Assembly (NCBI RefSeq): GCF_006491595.2
Contig: NZ_VEVQ02000005.1
Coordinates: forward strand, 1-64,000
From: Flavobacterium jejuense
GTDB taxonomy: Bacteria > Bacteroidota > Bacteroidia > Flavobacteriales > Flavobacteriaceae
DNA: 64,000 nucleotides
Reading direction: 5' to 3'
Below, piece after piece: positions 62,280-64,000 of this stretch. The notes under the pieces were generated by a model. It saw only the letters and a program-made list of their open reading frames with translations, did not search any database and was not told where the DNA came from. A program made the position numbers and the translations under genes. Position 1 is the stretch's first letter; each line of letters opens with the position of its first letter.

Positions 62280-64000
62280 ATGGATGTACAAACTTGGACC
62301 TATATTATTGTAGGCGTTACATTTGCTTTATATATTGGAATTGCAATTTGGTCTCGTGCTGGATCAACAAAAGAATTTTATGTAGCTGGTGGTGGAGTTT
62401 CCCCATTAGCGAACGGAATGGCAACAGCAGCAGACTGGATGTCTGCAGCTTCTTTTATTTCAATGGCTGGAATTATTTCTTTTGCTGGTTATGACGGAGC
62501 TGTTTATTTAATGGGTTGGACAGGAGGCTATGTTTTACTAGCTTTATTATTAGCTCCTTATTTAAGAAAATTTGGAAAATTTACGGTTCCTGATTTTATT
62601 GGAGAACGTTATTATTCTAATACAGCAAGAACCGTAGCTGTCATTTGTGCTTTAATAGTTTCTTTTACTTATGTAGCTGGACAAATGCGTGGAGTAGGAG
62701 TAGTATTCTCAAGGTTCTTAGAAGTGGAAATTGAAACTGGTGTAATAATTGGTATGGTAATCGTTTTATTTTATGCTGTTTTAGGAGGGATGAAAGGAAT
62801 TACGTATACACAAGTAGCACAATACTGTGTGCTAATATTTGCATTTATGGTTCCTGCAATATTTATTTCTATTCAGATGACAGGTAATCCAATTCCACAA
62901 TTAGGAATGGGTGGAACTGTAACTAGTGAAGGAAATATTTATTTACTAGATAAATTAAATGGATTGTCAACAGAGTTGGGCTTTGCAGAATATACGAATG
63001 GTTCTAAATCGTTGGTTGATGTTTTTGCTATAACTTTAGCATTAATGGTTGGTACAGCAGGATTACCACATGTTATTGTTCGTTTCTTTACAGTTAAAAA
63101 AGTTAGAGATGCACGTAAATCTGCTGGTTGGGCTTTATTATTGATTGCAATTTTATATACAACGGCTCCAGCGGTAGCTGTATTTGCTAAAACAAACTTA
63201 ATTGAAACAGTTAGTGGTAAAGAATATGCTAATATGCCTAAATGGTTTACGAATTGGGAAAAAACGGGTCTTTTAAAGTATGAAGATAAAAATGGAGATG
63301 GAAAAATTCAATATTATAATGATAAATCTAAAGATGAAGTTTTTTTAGCAGCTCAAGAAGCAAAAGGATTAAAAGGTAGCGAATTAACAATTGATAATGA
63401 TATCATGGTATTGGCTAATCCAGAAATTGCTCAATTGCCAAATTGGGTTATTGCTTTAGTCGCTGCTGGTGCTTTGGCTGCTGCTTTATCGACAGCTGCA
63501 GGATTATTATTAGTTATCTCATCTTCTGTATCACACGATTTAATCAAAAAAATGGTTAATCCAAATATATCAGAAAAAAATGAATTATGGGCTGCTCGTG
63601 GAGCTGCAACAGTTGCAGTAATTATAGCTGGTTATTTTGGAATTAATCCTCCAGGCTTTGTAGCAGCTGTCGTTGCACTTGCCTTTGGATTAGCAGCCGC
63701 TTCTTTCTTTCCTGCTATTATTTTAGGAATCTTTCATAAAAAAATGAATAAAGAAGGAGCTGTAGCAGGTATGATTGTTGGATTATTACTCATGCTATTC
63801 TATATGCTGAAATTCAAGTTTGGTTTATTTGACGGTGGAAAAGAAGCTGTAGCTGGCTTGAAAGACGGTTGGTGGTTTGGTATTTCACCAGAAGGTTTTG
63901 GGACTATAGCAATGATTGTAAACTTTATAGTTGCTTTTACAGTTAACAGTTTTACTAAAGCACCTCCTCAAGATGTACAAGATATTGTAGAACACATTAG
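62280..64000 (+). CDS. Solute:sodium symporter, acetate/cation family (cut by window end)
   Basis: Starts at ATG 62280 (MDVQTWTYIIVGVTFALYIG) and stays open to the last base, giving about 573 residues so far; the 3' end is missing. Many membrane helices are seen. SAASFISMAGIISFAGYDG, the Na+-site-like GLPHVIVRFFTV and ALAAALSTAAGLLLVISSSVSHDL are typical of the ActP/VC_2705 type. A soluble insert (about 315-375) carries DKNGDGKIQYYNDKS, an EF-hand-like segment. It imports acetate or a similar monocarboxylate with sodium. Confidence 0.9.
   Translation, partial: MDVQTWTYIIVGVTFALYIGIAIWSRAGSTKEFYVAGGGVSPLANGMATAADWMSAASFISMAGIISFAGYDGAVYLMGWTGGYVLLALLLAPYLRKFGKFTVPDFIGERYYSNTARTVAVICALIVSFTYVAGQMRGVGVVFSRFLEVEIETGVIIGMVIVLFYAVLGGMKGITYTQVAQYCVLIFAFMVPAIFISIQMTGNPIPQLGMGGTVTSEGNIYLLDKLNGLSTELGFAEYTNGSKSLVDVFAITLALMVGTAGLPHVIVRFFTVKKVRDARKSAGWALLLIAILYTTAPAVAVFAKTNLIETVSGKEYANMPKWFTNWEKTGLLKYEDKNGDGKIQYYNDKSKDEVFLAAQEAKGLKGSELTIDNDIMVLANPEIAQLPNWVIALVAAGALAAALSTAAGLLLVISSSVSHDLIKKMVNPNISEKNELWAARGAATVAVIIAGYFGINPPGFVAAVVALAFGLAAASFFPAIILGIFHKKMNKEGAVAGMIVGLLLMLFYMLKFKFGLFDGGKEAVAGLKDGWWFGISPEGFGTIAMIVNFIVAFTVNSFTKAPPQDVQDIVEHI

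Noticed and set aside
62294-62494. 66-codon open frame inside the symporter region
   Set aside because: Out-of-frame shadow of the symporter gene that starts at 62280 and is open to the window end.

Overview
The window is AT-rich DNA from a member of the Bacteroidota, almost certainly a Flavobacteriaceae (Flavobacterium-like). Evidence: Bacteroidota-type promoters (TTG at -33, TAnnTTTG at -7), lipoproteins with L(F/I)SC lipoboxes, a type IX secretion (T9SS) C-terminal sorting domain, short palindromic intergenic repeats, and protein families usual in that group. No rRNA, CRISPR array, integrase or complete insertion sequence was found.

Layout. 1-1256: degenerate tandem repeats without genes. 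1257-5422: a two-gene Gabija-type anti-phage module (GajA OLD-family ATPase/TOPRIM nuclease and GajB UvrD-like helicase). 5467-7300: two short transcription units that could encode 37- and 44-residue peptides, then six divergent tRNA genes and two aberrant tRNA-like sequences, mixed with repeats. 7357-11172: an operon with an Rnl2-type RNA ligase, three ATP-grasp-type proteins (one RimK-like, one R2K-clade) and an unknown 105-residue protein. 11173-12115: a dense non-coding RNA region with twin palindromic promoter elements, a hairpin-ended element, a tRNA-Lys(UUU) gene interrupted by 147 nt, and five copies of a bipartite 22-nt motif. 12116-15687: a zinc-finger/TerD-like protein, a metallophosphoesterase and a DEDDh exonuclease. 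15968-23726: a seven-gene operon with endonuclease V, a MoxR AAA+ ATPase, a vWA protein with a ribosomal L7/L12-type C-terminal domain, and accessory and membrane/TPR proteins. This resembles the MoxR-vWA-beta-propeller ternary conflict systems. I infer that 5.4-23.7 kb is one RNA-damage/RNA-processing and conflict island. It is the most novel part of the window.

23895-25764: a GAF histidine kinase and an archaemetzincin-like lipoprotein. 25761-36654 (minus strand): a catabolic cluster that, read by family, converts salicylate (or anthranilate) through its CoA thioester and a gentisate-type dioxygenase to pyruvate plus maleate, then fumarate. It also holds a nitrilase, an alpha/beta hydrolase and a flavin reductase. 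36950-42410: small lipoproteins, a DM13 protein, an FKBP isomerase and a C10 (streptopain-like) protease. 42870-45966: an old-yellow-enzyme gene beside an AraC regulator and an NmrA-type gene that are both frameshifted. 46693-49737: CbpM/CbpA and a glutamate-synthase-domain protein. 51005-59940: an ECF sigma factor with a membrane TPR partner, a subtilase lipoprotein, a membrane-anchored CHAT (caspase-like) protease, a surface protein and a T9SS-exported trypsin-like protease; two units share an upstream GGGTAATAAAT element. 60221-64000: a zinc-ribbon/HTH protein, a porin, a DUF4212-like subunit and a solute:sodium symporter cut by the window end.
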